Assembly: GCA_036872755.1 (NCBI GenBank)
Contig: JAVHNS010000002.1
Coordinates: 2,852,001 to 2,916,000, forward strand
Direction: 5' to 3'
From: Orbilia blumenaviensis
Lineage: Eukaryota; Ascomycota; Orbiliomycetes; Orbiliales; Orbiliaceae
DNA: 64,000 nt
Both the position numbers and the translations under genes were made by a program. Under the pieces are notes generated by a model, which saw only the letters and a list, made by a program, of their open reading frames with translations, was not told the DNA's origin and ran no database searches. Shown here piece by piece: positions 47,699 through 58,137 of this stretch. How positions within the stretch are numbered: position 1 is the first letter of the stretch; every line of letters starts with the position of its first letter.

Positions 47699-48766
47699 AT
47701 GTCCGTCAGCAGCCTCCTAAACCGCTTCAGGTCCGCCTCTGCATACCCCGCACCCTCAGAATCTCTCTCTCTCTCCCAACTGGCTCCGTCGATCCTAAAC
47801 CTCACAATCACAGACACACCCGAACAATGGGCACTTTACGAGTCGTTACTCCTCTCCACACTTCGGACAGCAGATGATACATCTGCCCGGTTGATTCTTC
47901 AACGGTTGTCTGATCGGTTTGGCAATGACAATGCTAGAATTATGGCTCTACAGGGTATCTATGATGAAGCGACTGCTACGAACCAGTCGCAGTTGGAGGA
48001 AGTACTGAAGAACTATACGGAAGTACTGAAGGCGGATCCTACAAATATCGTATGCAAGCAAGCCTTTAGGAAAATACCCTTTTCGATCTTAACTGCAACA
48101 AAAAGCTAACTTCGTCACAATTTGTCACATAGCCAATTGCCAAACGTCGCATAACACTTTTACACCACCTGTCCAAAAAGTCTGAAGCTATTTCGGCTTT
48201 AACAACACTGATCGATCTGAACCCAACAGATGCAGAATCGTGGTCTCAGCTAGCGCAATTCTACTTTGAAGTCTCGATGTATCCGCAAGCTATATACTGT
48301 CTCGAGGAGGTGTTATTAATACTCCCAAACGCGTACAATGTTCATGCAAGGCTTGGAGAGATATCTTTTGTGGTGGCTGAGGGTCTTAATGGTAGCGCTT
48401 CAAAAGAAGTGGTAGAGAAACTAGAGGCGAGTCTGAGGTGGTATTTGAGGTCTGTGGAATTGTGTGATGGGTACCTGAGAGGGTATTACGGCATCAAGAT
48501 GGTATGTTGACCTTTTAGTATTTGGACACATTTGGTGAAGTTTTTGCTAATATGATGTATGCTAGGTTACGGGAAAGCTGTTGGACTCTAAGATTTCAGC
48601 TGGTCATAGGACAATACCGGAGGAGAAGGTTAACAAGTTGAACAGCATAGCGACTGTACAACTAAATGATATCGTAGCGGGTTCTGAGAAGGGGGGAAAG
48701 GGGTTCGTCGGGTACGATTCGGCCGAAGTTTCAGCAGCAAAAGATCTATTAGCGGCGACATCCTGA
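47699..48766 (+). CDS. EMC2: ER membrane protein complex subunit 2 (EMC2/Oca3)
   Basis: Cytosolic TPR scaffold of the ER membrane complex, which inserts tail-anchored and multi-pass proteins. Three exons, 47699-48049, 48133-48501 and 48566-48766, all phase 0 (GTATGC/CATAG, GTATGT/GCTAG), give 306 residues, the normal length. TPR-like helices cover the centre: LYESLLLSTLRT, ALQGIYDEA, VLKADPTN, PIAKRRITLLHHL, LIDLNPTDAESWSQLAQFY, YPQAIYCLEEVLLILPNAY and ARLGEISF are all typical of Emc2, followed by LRWYLRSVELCDGYLRGYYG. The C-terminal tail is less conserved. Convergent with PRE4, with 227 bases between stop codons. Confidence 0.9.
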
Positions 48767-48993
48767 AGTTGGTAAAGCTTTATACTTCTTATCTTCTTCT
48801 TCCATTTGTACGACAGTATTGGAGACCTCAATGTATTGGACTATTGCAATACACCTAATAATAATTACCTCCCTTGGAGGTCACCAAAAGAGACTCCGAT
48901 AAGACCTCCTTATAAACCTCCCATCACACAAGTGTGCTAGATCGTAACAATGATTCTTTACCAAAAATGGCCAGCTATGTTATCTGGTTAAAT

Positions 48994-49924
48994 TTAGATA
49001 TTCTGAGCTCCGTATCCCTTAATCATCTCAGCGAACTTCCAGCTCTGGTTCTCGATCTCCTTATTACCCGTAGTAACTCCATCCTTAGTAATAATCGCCC
49101 AGCTATATTTAACACCAGACCTAGCATCTCGATACCACAGAACCTTCATACATTCCTCAACAAGCTTCTGTGCATCTTCCTGGCTCAACTTCGAGACAGC
49201 CTCTTCGTCTGCAACATGTTTTCTTAATATAGGAATGGCAAGATGTGCACCGTACCCTGTCGCCAAGGCAGGGGCGGAATATGTGGTTCCCTTCAAGTCG
49301 ACATACGACAAGAACGGCTCGGAAGTCTTTGGGTCCGCTCCGGCTGTTAGTATCGAGTTCCAGAGAGGATCGAACTTGTTACGGCGTTGGTAAAGGACGC
49401 GGGAGATGTAGGTGTGCACTTGGGGCGCGTGGAGGTTGTGGTCGTCGGCGGGGTATTGTTCTTTGATGAGAAGGTTGTCGAGGAGAAGATGGAGGTACTG
49501 CATGTCGGAGATGTCGCCACCGGCACCGACAACAGTGTGGGTGCCTACTTGGAGTAGACGTTCAACATTATCATAGCGAGCAAGGGAACCGTATGATGCT
49601 AAGTAGGAAGTTAGACAATAGTTCGACTCGCGGGGATGTAGTGTGGAAGTGGTGGGAATGTACCAATGTTATCGGCAGCGATTATGACACCATCCTTAAA
49701 TTTTACACCCAGAACACTGGTACCAGTAACAATCGGCCTTTGGGTATGCGAGATTGGCTGGGACTCGTTGAGGTAGCTGCTGTCGTAAGCTCCGTAGACG
49801 TCGTCTCTAGGCTAGTAACGTAAGAACAAGGCGGGTTAGCCTAGCTCTATGCACTGGAGTCCTCCGAATCGACTAGATTTGAGATATCACTTACACGGCC
49901 CCAACCGTGAGGAAACTGGTTCAT
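48994..49924 (-). CDS. PRE4: 20S proteasome subunit beta-7 (Pre4/PSMB4)
   Basis: Non-catalytic beta-ring subunit of the 20S proteasome. Exons are 49924-49895 (ten codons, MNQFPHGWGR), 49811-49664 and 49598-48994, in phases 0 and 1, giving 260 residues. The propeptide leads to THTQRP-like residues (SHTQRPIVTGTSVLG); the mature subunit probably starts at TQRPIVTG. The beta fold is evident in GVKFKDGVIIAADN, ASYGSLARYDNVERL, VGAGGDISDMQYL, RRNKFDPLWN, ATGYGAHLAIPILR and the C-terminal KYSWAIITKDGV. It lacks the catalytic Thr/Lys arrangement of beta-1, -2 and -5, as expected. The short first exon is chosen because it gives a family-like start and correct phase. Confidence 0.93.
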
Positions 49925-50442
49925 TGTGATGTATACTTGGAAGTCGTGATGGTTCTGGCGAGGATGGGAGCTGGTGAGGGCTTGGTAGTTAGCAGAAGCG
50001 GTGGTGGTTTGGTGGTGGTTTGGACGCGAGCGAGCTTGGTTGCGTATGCTCTAGCTGGTGGACGCCAAGACTTAGCCCTGTGAGCCCCGGGACCCTCCAG
50101 ACCACACTTCCCCGAGCATCATAAATCCACTCAGCATACGGACCCTGCACGAACATCTACATCTAGTGTTTTCAAAGGAATCAGTATTCGAAAGATCTTA
50201 CCTTTAGGCTTAGATCTCACTGCCACATATATATAAGTTTATTTTCATACAAGCAAACCATGGATATCTAGACTAGTTAGCTTTGGTAAGTTATACTCAG
50301 GCATTATGCTATAGCTGAACTTGAGATGAGCCTATAACAATAATGTATTTCTGCAATAATCCTGAATATAAAAACATATACCTTCGAGGTCGGCTAGCTT
50401 AATTGCACTATGTGGGTAGCTACCTAGGTAGATATTGAAATC
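49925..50442. other. Intergenic region PRE4 promoter / F-box 3' flank
   Basis: About 520 bases. It has a TACCTAGGTA palindromic word near 50421-50430. No gene seen. Confidence 0.45.
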
Positions 50443-51342
50443 TCACATGTATATTCCCCATCTTGGTTTATGGGGTGCAGAAGCCGGACGCTCCATAATA
50501 TCGACTGTCCACGGTTCACTGCATCCAAAACCCAACCGCGCCATCCAATGCCACAAATAAGCAGGAGCTTTCTTGTTAAGCTCCTTTCCCTGAACGTTTG
50601 AGATTTCCATATGTAACATGGGGTCTTTGGAAACATCAATGTATTGTTGCGGCCCTCTCAAAGATTTCAATCTCTGCCGGCCTGTTAAGGTCATTATATT
50701 CCAGCCTTGAGAAGATAAGACTTCAGTGTATATAACTTGAATGATATCTGCTAGTGTCCGGTTGTCCTCCATTATTCTTTTCGTCTTTTCAAGTTGTAAC
50801 GGTACGCGAGTGTCCCCGTTCGGCTGACCATATTGATCGCAAGTTCCAACGAAATTGAATTTTACATAGGTGGATTGAAACGCCGGGCGAGTGAGATACA
50901 GCCCTAGAGGCTCAATAGATTTGATAAAATTTTCCGATACGGAATTCATAACCTCTTCTGGCACATCCTGCTCTCCCTGTCTTAAAAGCGTCGTAACGAG
51001 TGTTTCCCAGTATTTCCGCAAAATAATTGGTGCGACGGGGTTTATTTCGTGATTTCTATCTATCTCCTCTTGAATACCTACGAGATCCGCTGGACACCCC
51101 CGGGCATATTGTGGGTGGAGCCGTAATAAATCATCATCAGTTCGGTTTGGTTTGGTGAAGAAGGGATCTTCCGTCCCAGGGTGTCGCCATGTCGCCCATT
51201 TTAGTAGAAGAGATGTGTCGATTATGGTTCTCCATCTTTTAGAAACGCGGCGACCGACTATAAGAAGCTCAGAGCATGGGATAAATGAGAGTATGAGCTC
51301 TAGCAGTTCGTATGTTTCGAAGGCGCTTTTAGTCGCACTCAT
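50443..51342 (-). CDS. F-box protein
   Basis: Single exon, 299 residues. An F-box occupies about residues 8-55: YELLELILSFIP, then LLIVGRRVSKRWRTIID, so the protein probably links a substrate to an SCF ubiquitin ligase through Skp1. The rest has no leucine-rich repeat, WD40 or Kelch signature that I can see. It includes NFIKSIEPLGLYLTRP and a Trp-rich end (YLWHWMARLGFG). The lone F-box plus an unclassified C-terminus is common in filamentous ascomycetes, where such genes vary greatly between species. The ATG at 51342 is the first in frame; splicing at the 3' end cannot be excluded. Confidence 0.75.
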   Translation of the reverse strand: MSATKSAFETYELLELILSFIPCSELLIVGRRVSKRWRTIIDTSLLLKWATWRHPGTEDPFFTKPNRTDDDLLRLHPQYARGCPADLVGIQEEIDRNHEINPVAPIILRKYWETLVTTLLRQGEQDVPEEVMNSVSENFIKSIEPLGLYLTRPAFQSTYVKFNFVGTCDQYGQPNGDTRVPLQLEKTKRIMEDNRTLADIIQVIYTEVLSSQGWNIMTLTGRQRLKSLRGPQQYIDVSKDPMLHMEISNVQGKELNKKAPAYLWHWMARLGFGCSEPWTVDIMERPASAPHKPRWGIYM

Positions 51343-52600
51343 CCCAGGCCAACGAATTCAGACCTGAGGTCCGTAGTAATTTCTGTGTTGCAATTTTTTC
51401 TGATCTCGTATTCACAGATAGCCTAGATTCAACGAGACCACCCAGATTCTTGATGTATGAAAGTTGGAGATTGATATGCGAAATTTATCCGACTGATGCT
51501 GAATATAGCGTTCGTTAGATACGCGACGGTCGACGGAGCCGCGCTTACGTATACCCAGCGGCTTGAGTCCGACGGCATGCGGCTCTGCAGTTGACTTAAG
51601 CTTCGCGAATTCGGCCAGCCTTTAAAGGAACCCTGTTAATTTACACCTAAGTAGAACTGAGACTACACCTAAGTATATATTACATATTGGTCCATTATGG
51701 TAGCCAAAATTTGTCAAAACGATACAAACTGTGAAAAACATATATATTATAACTTAAGCGAGGCATAAGTATGTTAATTTTTCATAGTTATGCTTGACCA
51801 TCAACCCGCCACTAGCTTGCTGTTAGCCTGCCACAAGCCTGCCCGCCTAGTCAGAGGCTGGAGAAAAGCCAGACAGCCAGACAGCTAAGCGGCGAAAGGT
51901 TCAGGCTACTTCTTCAGCCTCTGACTAGGCAGGCAGGCGGACTGGTGGTAGAGTTAGTAAGTTCGCGGCGAGTTGATGCATGATGGTTAAGCATAATTAT
52001 GAAAAATTAACACACTTATGCCTCGCTTAAGTTGTAATGTATATATTTTGCGAAGTTGTAATATATACCTAATTTCGCGTGGTTTCGTATTATATATCGT
52101 TCTGATACATTTTGCGCAATTGTGCAATCGGCCGCCATAGTCCGCATACGGAAAATACTATATTGAAAATAATCTTAAGCAAATATCGATCCGCAGAGAA
52201 CTATTGATAGATCGAGAAGGAATTCTATCAATACAAGATCCCTTTTGGGAGTAGCGCTGCCTAACGTTAACTGGCACAGGCATATGAATTTATATTTCTG
52301 CATGCTTATCCGATATCCATGAAAATGGGCGCCTATAACTAGCTATGTATCTGCCAGAGTCGAGCACTGAAATTATAATCACTGATTAACCAGCTGGCCA
52401 GACGAATGTGCTCTGTACAATATACATAGAGCTTCAGGGCCGGCTATGTTGATTATTCATGTTTATTCATTATATAGCGTTATAAATAAATATCGGTACA
52501 TAGGTGTACAGTCTCCATCACTGCCAAGTAACAACTGCTCCTCCCCTAGCAATGATGCCTCGAAATAAATTCAAAGACCAATTAACCGTAAGAATCCAAA
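51343..52600. other. AT-rich intergenic region containing a large inverted-repeat element
   Basis: 1.26 kb without a protein gene. Its core, 51697-52139, is listed separately as an element. The flanks are AT-rich with nothing recognisable. Confidence 0.5.
51697..52139. mobile_element. MITE-like inverted-repeat element, about 440 bp
   Basis: Two arms of up to about 200 bases pair around a centre near 51890. The best-matching block is ACTTAAGCGAGGCATAAG (from 51752) opposite CTTATGCCTCGCTTAAGT (52015-52032), then GTTAATTTTTCATA and ATGCTT outward to the centre, and CCTAGTCAGAGGCTG (51846-51860) opposite CAGCCTCTGACTAGG (51916-51930). The outer ends TATGGTAGCC and GGCCGCCATA pair imperfectly. 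There is no ORF. A word in the arm, GGCATAAGTATGTTAA (51762-51777), recurs exactly in the element at 42969-43148. Transposon origin is inferred from structure. Confidence 0.62.
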
Positions 52601-53212
52601 TTAAGTGTATATAATAGCCTTCGCATCTGTCGGCTTCCCAGCAGGGATAAAGTAATGACAGCTATCCTTCTGCGTCAACCCGTACTTATAGTCCACAAAA
52701 ATCTGGAATTCCTCAGGTTTCTCTGTCGGACATGCAAAGAACCCATATCCAGCATCGATATGTCCTAATTCATAATACCCATCATTTCTCAGCCCCAAAG
52801 TGAATCCTCGAGTTATAGCACCCTCTGGCAATGGTAACCCAGGATCGGCGCCCTCAACACCTCCACGCGAGAATGAAAGGGCGAGGGTTTGTGGGTGGAT
52901 ATATACTTTCTCCACGGCGATTGCAGAGAGGTTTGCGGAGAATTCAATATGTTTTTCAACACGGATACCGGTGACATTGGGGCGCAGGCAGTCCTTTGGA
53001 TTCATACGGATGCTGCAGTAGGGGTATGGGGCACGGCCGATCCAGAATTTGCCGTATAGGGCGTTCATATCCTTTTCGCAAATAGAGGCATCGGTGTACT
53101 TGGCAATGAAATTGAAGGCGGAGTCTGGAACGGTCTGGCGAGGCAGAAGATTGGCTGGAGCCGCGAGAGTAGCGGCGAGGAGGGAGAGGAGGACGGTGGC
53201 TTTGAAGATCAT
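52601..53212 (-). CDS. Secreted protein, PhiA-like cell-wall type
   Basis: Single exon, 203 residues. The signal peptide is clear (MIFKATVLLSLLAATLAAP) and is followed by LLPRQ, a possible Kex2-type cleavage point. The mature part has FNFIAKYTDAS, KFWIGRAPYPYC, DCLRPNVTG, KVYIHPQTLALSFSRG, LPEGAITRGFTLG, YGFFACP and a final C-terminal Cys. The order FN-IA, FWIG-YC, VYV-P-G-L-, GF, ACP resembles Aspergillus PhiA-type wall proteins; the resemblance is partial and from memory. Two potential N-glycosylation sites (NVT, NLS) are visible. No GPI signal, so it is probably secreted and wall-associated. Divergent from APL5. Confidence 0.65.
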   Translation of the reverse strand: MIFKATVLLSLLAATLAAPANLLPRQTVPDSAFNFIAKYTDASICEKDMNALYGKFWIGRAPYPYCSIRMNPKDCLRPNVTGIRVEKHIEFSANLSAIAVEKVYIHPQTLALSFSRGGVEGADPGLPLPEGAITRGFTLGLRNDGYYELGHIDAGYGFFACPTEKPEEFQIFVDYKYGLTQKDSCHYFIPAGKPTDAKAIIYT

Positions 53213-54719
53213 TTTCGCTGATATTTAGATATCTTGAAGTGTCATATATGTATTGCGGGAGATATATGAGAAGACCAGTTTGAGCTGGGGTGGGTTAAAG
53301 GCTCAATAACGAGGGAAGCCAATAGTCTTTTTAAAGACAAGTTTTCAGTAATTTACTTGAGGTTATAATGTAGTGCCTTGAATTAAGATCGTTGGATGAT
53401 GAAATCATGACGGGAAAAATAATTCGGAAATCTCGGAGGGTTTTATACTACAGACCCACCCTTTCTAGATTTAAAACCAAGGGTCTGTCGGTCAGGGTAT
53501 TGATTGTCGTGCAATATCCCGTCATGGATAGTGATGCTACCTCGTGCCTACCTTTCTGGCCATAGGAACCTATAAAAATATAAATATAGTAAGTCATTAA
53601 GGCAGGTAATTCGCCAATGATTTACTTCCACATCCCTTCATAACGTGAAGGGCGTAAAATTGTCGTTACATCGTGGTACGTAAAATAAAAAAAATTCTTA
53701 TTCTACAACCCTCTAATCATTTCTTTAAGACTAACAACCAAGATCCTAGTTCACAACGTTAAAGGGTAACAGTCGGAAGATCGTAACGATAGCAAGGGCC
53801 GGCTTACCGCAGTCGGGACCGAAAACTGCAGTCCTCGTGAGATCAATATCACACCAGAACATGGAAGGCATATAGCAGCAGCTACCAATGATGTAAGCCG
53901 TTATAATTAGACTTGTCTATAAGAAGTAGGAGGGAATGGTGGTCAGAACCAGGTCTTAGAAAACGGGTGTAACCCGGGCCGCTGCCCTCACATTTTTTCC
54001 CCTTCCTATTAAGCAAGTTTTGCCGGGCATAATAGAGTAACCACAACTGGAATGGGAAGGTGTCGATCAGACCGCTTGCAGAGAAAATAAAAGTTGTGTT
54101 GGGTATTTGTTTCATTGACCATCAAAGATCCTTTGGAATGGACATGCAGGCGTGAATTCCAAAGTTGGGGCTGTGAAGACTTGGCCATGATACCATATAA
54201 CGTTATTGCAGAAGTCCTTTCTGGTCTCTCCAGGTTGTGTTGGATCTGTTGTATTTTTGCAGAGCCTCCCCGGATCGGATTTTTGAAGAGAGCCCCGGGC
54301 CCGGGGCTCCGGGTAGCTACCCCACGTCGCCAACACCACGAGATCCCGATGATGTGATTGATAGCTGCCAACCTGCCGCCCACCTCACCCACGCCGCATG
54401 CTAGACAGACAGACACTCACATTCCCACTCCACGAAGCCCGCCTCCTAAGAAACACTCCGCCAGGATACCAAGACCGCACTCCTCACCTTGTATCACCTA
54501 CTCCTCCATCCGTAACCCCTCAGTATCCTCTCTCCCATACCTACCCGGCCGCAAGCGTGTCCCCCAGAAACGACGTCACTGTACCGAGGACCGGATTTGT
54601 GTTTCTATGTCCACACGATACCACCTCGGCAGCTAGGGTTCTCGAGACTTGCCCCTCATGTAAGCCCTCTCATCTCTCTGTGATGAGTATGGAAAGACAA
54701 ATACTGATATTGTAAATTC
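53213..54719. promoter_or_regulatory. Divergent region secreted protein / APL5
   Basis: 1.5 kb, no gene supported. The left part is AT-rich; the right part (54360-54640) is C-rich leader. A GGGCCCGGGGCCC-like GC palindrome lies near 54296-54307. The frames present have no family resemblance. Confidence 0.4.
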
Positions 54720-57700
54720 ATGGCTGTCAGGTTCGAAAAGTCTCTCTACGACCTCATACGCGGCCTTCGCGCCCACAAGGGAAATGAGAAGGCCTACATC
54801 GCCCAGTCGCTGCAGGAATGCAGGAACGAGGCTAGGTCAAACGATATGGGTACGTTATTCATAACTATCAACGCAAATGGTCGGGATATACATCTGCAAG
54901 TAGGAAGCTAACGGGTACCGGGGCGGGGTTTAACTAGATATCAAATGCGCCGCGATACTTAAACTCATTTACCTCGAAATGTTCGGACATAGCATGTCTT
55001 GGGCTTCGTTTCACGTCTTAGAAGTCATGTCGTCACAGAAATTTGTGCAGAAGCGAGTAGGGTATCTGGCTGCAGTGCAGAGCTTTAGGCTGGATACAGA
55101 TGTCCTAATGCTGGCGACGAATTTGTTGAAGAAGGTGAGTGCCCTGGCTTAGATATCCAAATTTTACTCCTTTGTGGACGAGGGACTTTGGAAACTGACG
55201 GATTTGTAGGACCTCTCGTCGCCGAACCAGTTCGAGTTATCCTTGGCTATCAACGGATTATCGCATATCGTATCTCCGTCTCTCGCAAGGGATTTAACGC
55301 CAGACTTGATAGCGAAGATGAACCATTCCAATCCTTATATTCGAAAAAAAGCGGTATTGGTCATGTACAAGATATTCCTACAGTTCCCCGAGGCCCTACG
55401 AACAAGTTTCCCAAGGTTGAGAGAACGACTGGAAGATAATGATGAGAGTAAGAAAGACATCAAAAATGCACTTTTAGAAGGGTGACCTGAATGCTGACTA
55501 CTATCCTGCTGGCAGCTGTCGTATCTTCGACTGTGAATGTAATATGCGAACTGTCCAGAAAGAACCCAAAGAACTATCTCCCACTCGCCCCACAACTTTT
55601 TAACCTCCTCACCACATCAAAGAACAACTGGATGACAATAAAGATAATCAAATTATTTTCTTCCCTAACGCCGCTGGAACCCCGACTTGTCAAGAAACTT
55701 GTCCCTCCAATCTCAAACATTATAAGAACCACATCTGCCATGTCTCTCCTCTACGAATGCATCAATGGCCTCATTTCCGGCGGTCTTTTAACACACCTTG
55801 CCGGTACTTCTGACGGCGAAGATCTTGCTACTTTATGCGTGGGGAAACTTAGGGGCTTCTTGGTAGAAGGGGATAGTAATCTTAAATACGTTGCTTTACT
55901 GGCATTGACGAAAATGACAAAGACGCACGGATACCTCGTTGCTGCAGAGAAGGATGTGATATTGGAGTGTATTGATGACGAGGACGTTAGTATTCGACTA
56001 AGGGCGTTGGAGTTGGTTGTAGGAATGGTGGATGTGGAGATTTTACAACCAGTTGTGGGGAGACTGTTACGGCAGTTAAAGCCTGTTTCTGGAAATGATG
56101 TTGAGACATCTGGGAGGGAGGATTATGAGGATAATGAGGAGGATGAAGAGGTTGGAGAAGAGGAATTAGTAAAAAGGACACCGGGGCCAGCAAGGCAAGC
56201 TGTTAGTTTGCCGGACGATTATAAGGATGGGGTAATACGCAGGATCCTGGAGATGTGCTCGAAAGATACATATGCGAATATGCCGGATTTTGAGTGGTAT
56301 ATTGATGTCCTGGTACAGTTGGTAAGATATTGCCCTGGTGAGATTAAGAAGAGTGGGGGACAGAGTTTAGATGACGAAGATTTTGAGGAGGCCTACACTG
56401 CTGGTGGGAAAGTAGATGTTGGAGAGGAGATTGGGAGGGAATTGAGGAATGTGGCGGTGAGAGTTAAGACAGTTAGGAGGCATGCAACGGAGGCAGCTGA
56501 ATTGTTGGTTGGAAGGAGTAGTACGATGTTCCCGGTTTCTGGGGGTGGAGGGAAGAGGGTGTTATTGGCAGCAGCTTGGATTGTGGGGGAGTATGCAGAG
56601 TACGCTAAATTTGCCCTTGTCAATGCTTCAGAAACCTGGCGGTGCTAACGTGTCGACGATGGATAGGCATCTACGAAATCCAAATGAGACGATCGATTCT
56701 TTATTACAGTCGTCCAATTCATCATTACCAGCAGACGTGGTTTCGACATATGTTCAGGCCATTCCGAAGGTCTATTCCTACCTTACATCAAATGACTCTA
56801 TCGCTTGGACACCGGGGCGAAAAACAACGGTTTCATTTCTTACAAGCAGGATAGTCGAGTTTCTAGAGACATTGAGCTCGTCGCCCCACCTAGAAGTTCA
56901 AGAGCGAGCAGTTGGCTTCCTGGAAATCTTCAGGTTGGCAAAAGAGGCTATCACTGAACAACCAGCTACTACGAATAAAATACCGGACGAAGACGATGGT
57001 GGAATACAAGAAGAATACGATCCACCATTAATACTCACACAGGCAATCCCCAGCTTATTTCAGGGCTTTGAACTAAATCCTGTGGCACCAAGAGCTCAGA
57101 GAAAAGTTCCCATCCCCGATACTCTCGACCTGGAGACCCCCATAAACCCGCAATTGGCTTTCCTGTTAAGCTCTGCAGACTACGATGCAGGCGGAGGGGA
57201 CATTGACTCAGCGGCCGCGGCTGCGGACGATGAGTTTGAGAAATTCTACTACCAGAAGCCTGTGGTTGTTGTTGAAACAGCCGCCCAGAGGATTGATCGG
57301 GCAGCGTCGAACAATGCTGCTGGAGAGAAACATGGGCTGACTGGGTCTTACCAATCTGGAGAAGATACCTACCTTGACCCGGATATTGTAGCACGGAGAA
57401 AAGCTGAGCGAAGAGAGCGAAACAAAGATGATCCTTTTTATATAGGGAGCACGGGGGCTAGTGGACGGACGACACCTAATCCCTTAGGAGGAGAGCATTT
57501 TGATATTGATAGTATCCCAATCATGAAGCTAGACCTTGGAGATGGAGCAGGTTTGGTAAAGGGAGAGGGCATTGTAGGAGCGCCGGTTCCGAGAGTTAAA
57601 GTTGAGATTGCTGGTGATGAAGGGGAGGGGGTGGACGATGGTGAGGATATTGAACCTGTTGGGGTTGGCAGCTTGAGGATAAAGGGCAAGAAGGGCAAGG

Positions 57701-58137
57701 GCAAGAATATACTTAATGTTGATTCGAGCAATCTTGTTGGGTTCTCGTTGGAAGAACCGGAAGAAGACCTGCTTGCCCAGGAAGAGGATGTGGCAAAGGC
57801 GAAGAAGGAAGTGGAAAGACTGAGAGGCGAGATTGCCAGGGCAGCGGAGAGGGTTAGGGTTCCGACTGTCCAACCAATTGTTGAAGCTCCACCACAAGCC
57901 CAACCCACAGAGGGTTTGAAGAAAAAGAAGAAGAAGAGCAAGGCAGCGGCAGCAGCAGCAGAGGAAGGTGATGGTGATGATGGCGAAAAGAAGAAAGTCA
58001 AAAAGAAGAAAAAGAAGGAAGGGGATCAGGGGGCTGGCGACCAAGCGGAAAGTATACCTGTTGTCAAGAAGAAGAAAAAGAAGAGGCGATCGTCGACAGC
58101 GGAAGCGGGAGGGGCTGCCGGCGAGGATGCCGGGTGA
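54720..58137 (+). CDS. APL5: AP-3 adaptor complex subunit delta (Apl5)
   Basis: Large subunit of the AP-3 coat that carries cargo such as alkaline phosphatase from Golgi to vacuole. Five exons, 54720-54849, 54938-55134, 55210-55447, 55516-56599 and 56667-58137, in phases 1, 0, 1, 2, give about 1039 residues. The adaptin N-terminal fold shows RFEKSLYDLIRGLRAHKGNE, AAILKLIYLEMFGHSMSW, KRVGYLAAVQSF, LATNLLKKDL, YIRKKAVLVMYK, NWMTIKIIKLFSSLTPLEPRL and MSLLYECINGLISGG. The last junction uses donor GTACGC and acceptor GATAG with a GCTAACG branch site and restores GEYAEHLRNPNETID; the unspliced frame would stop. The C-terminus is acidic, then Lys-rich (KKKKKKS type), as in AP-3 delta. Confidence 0.92.
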
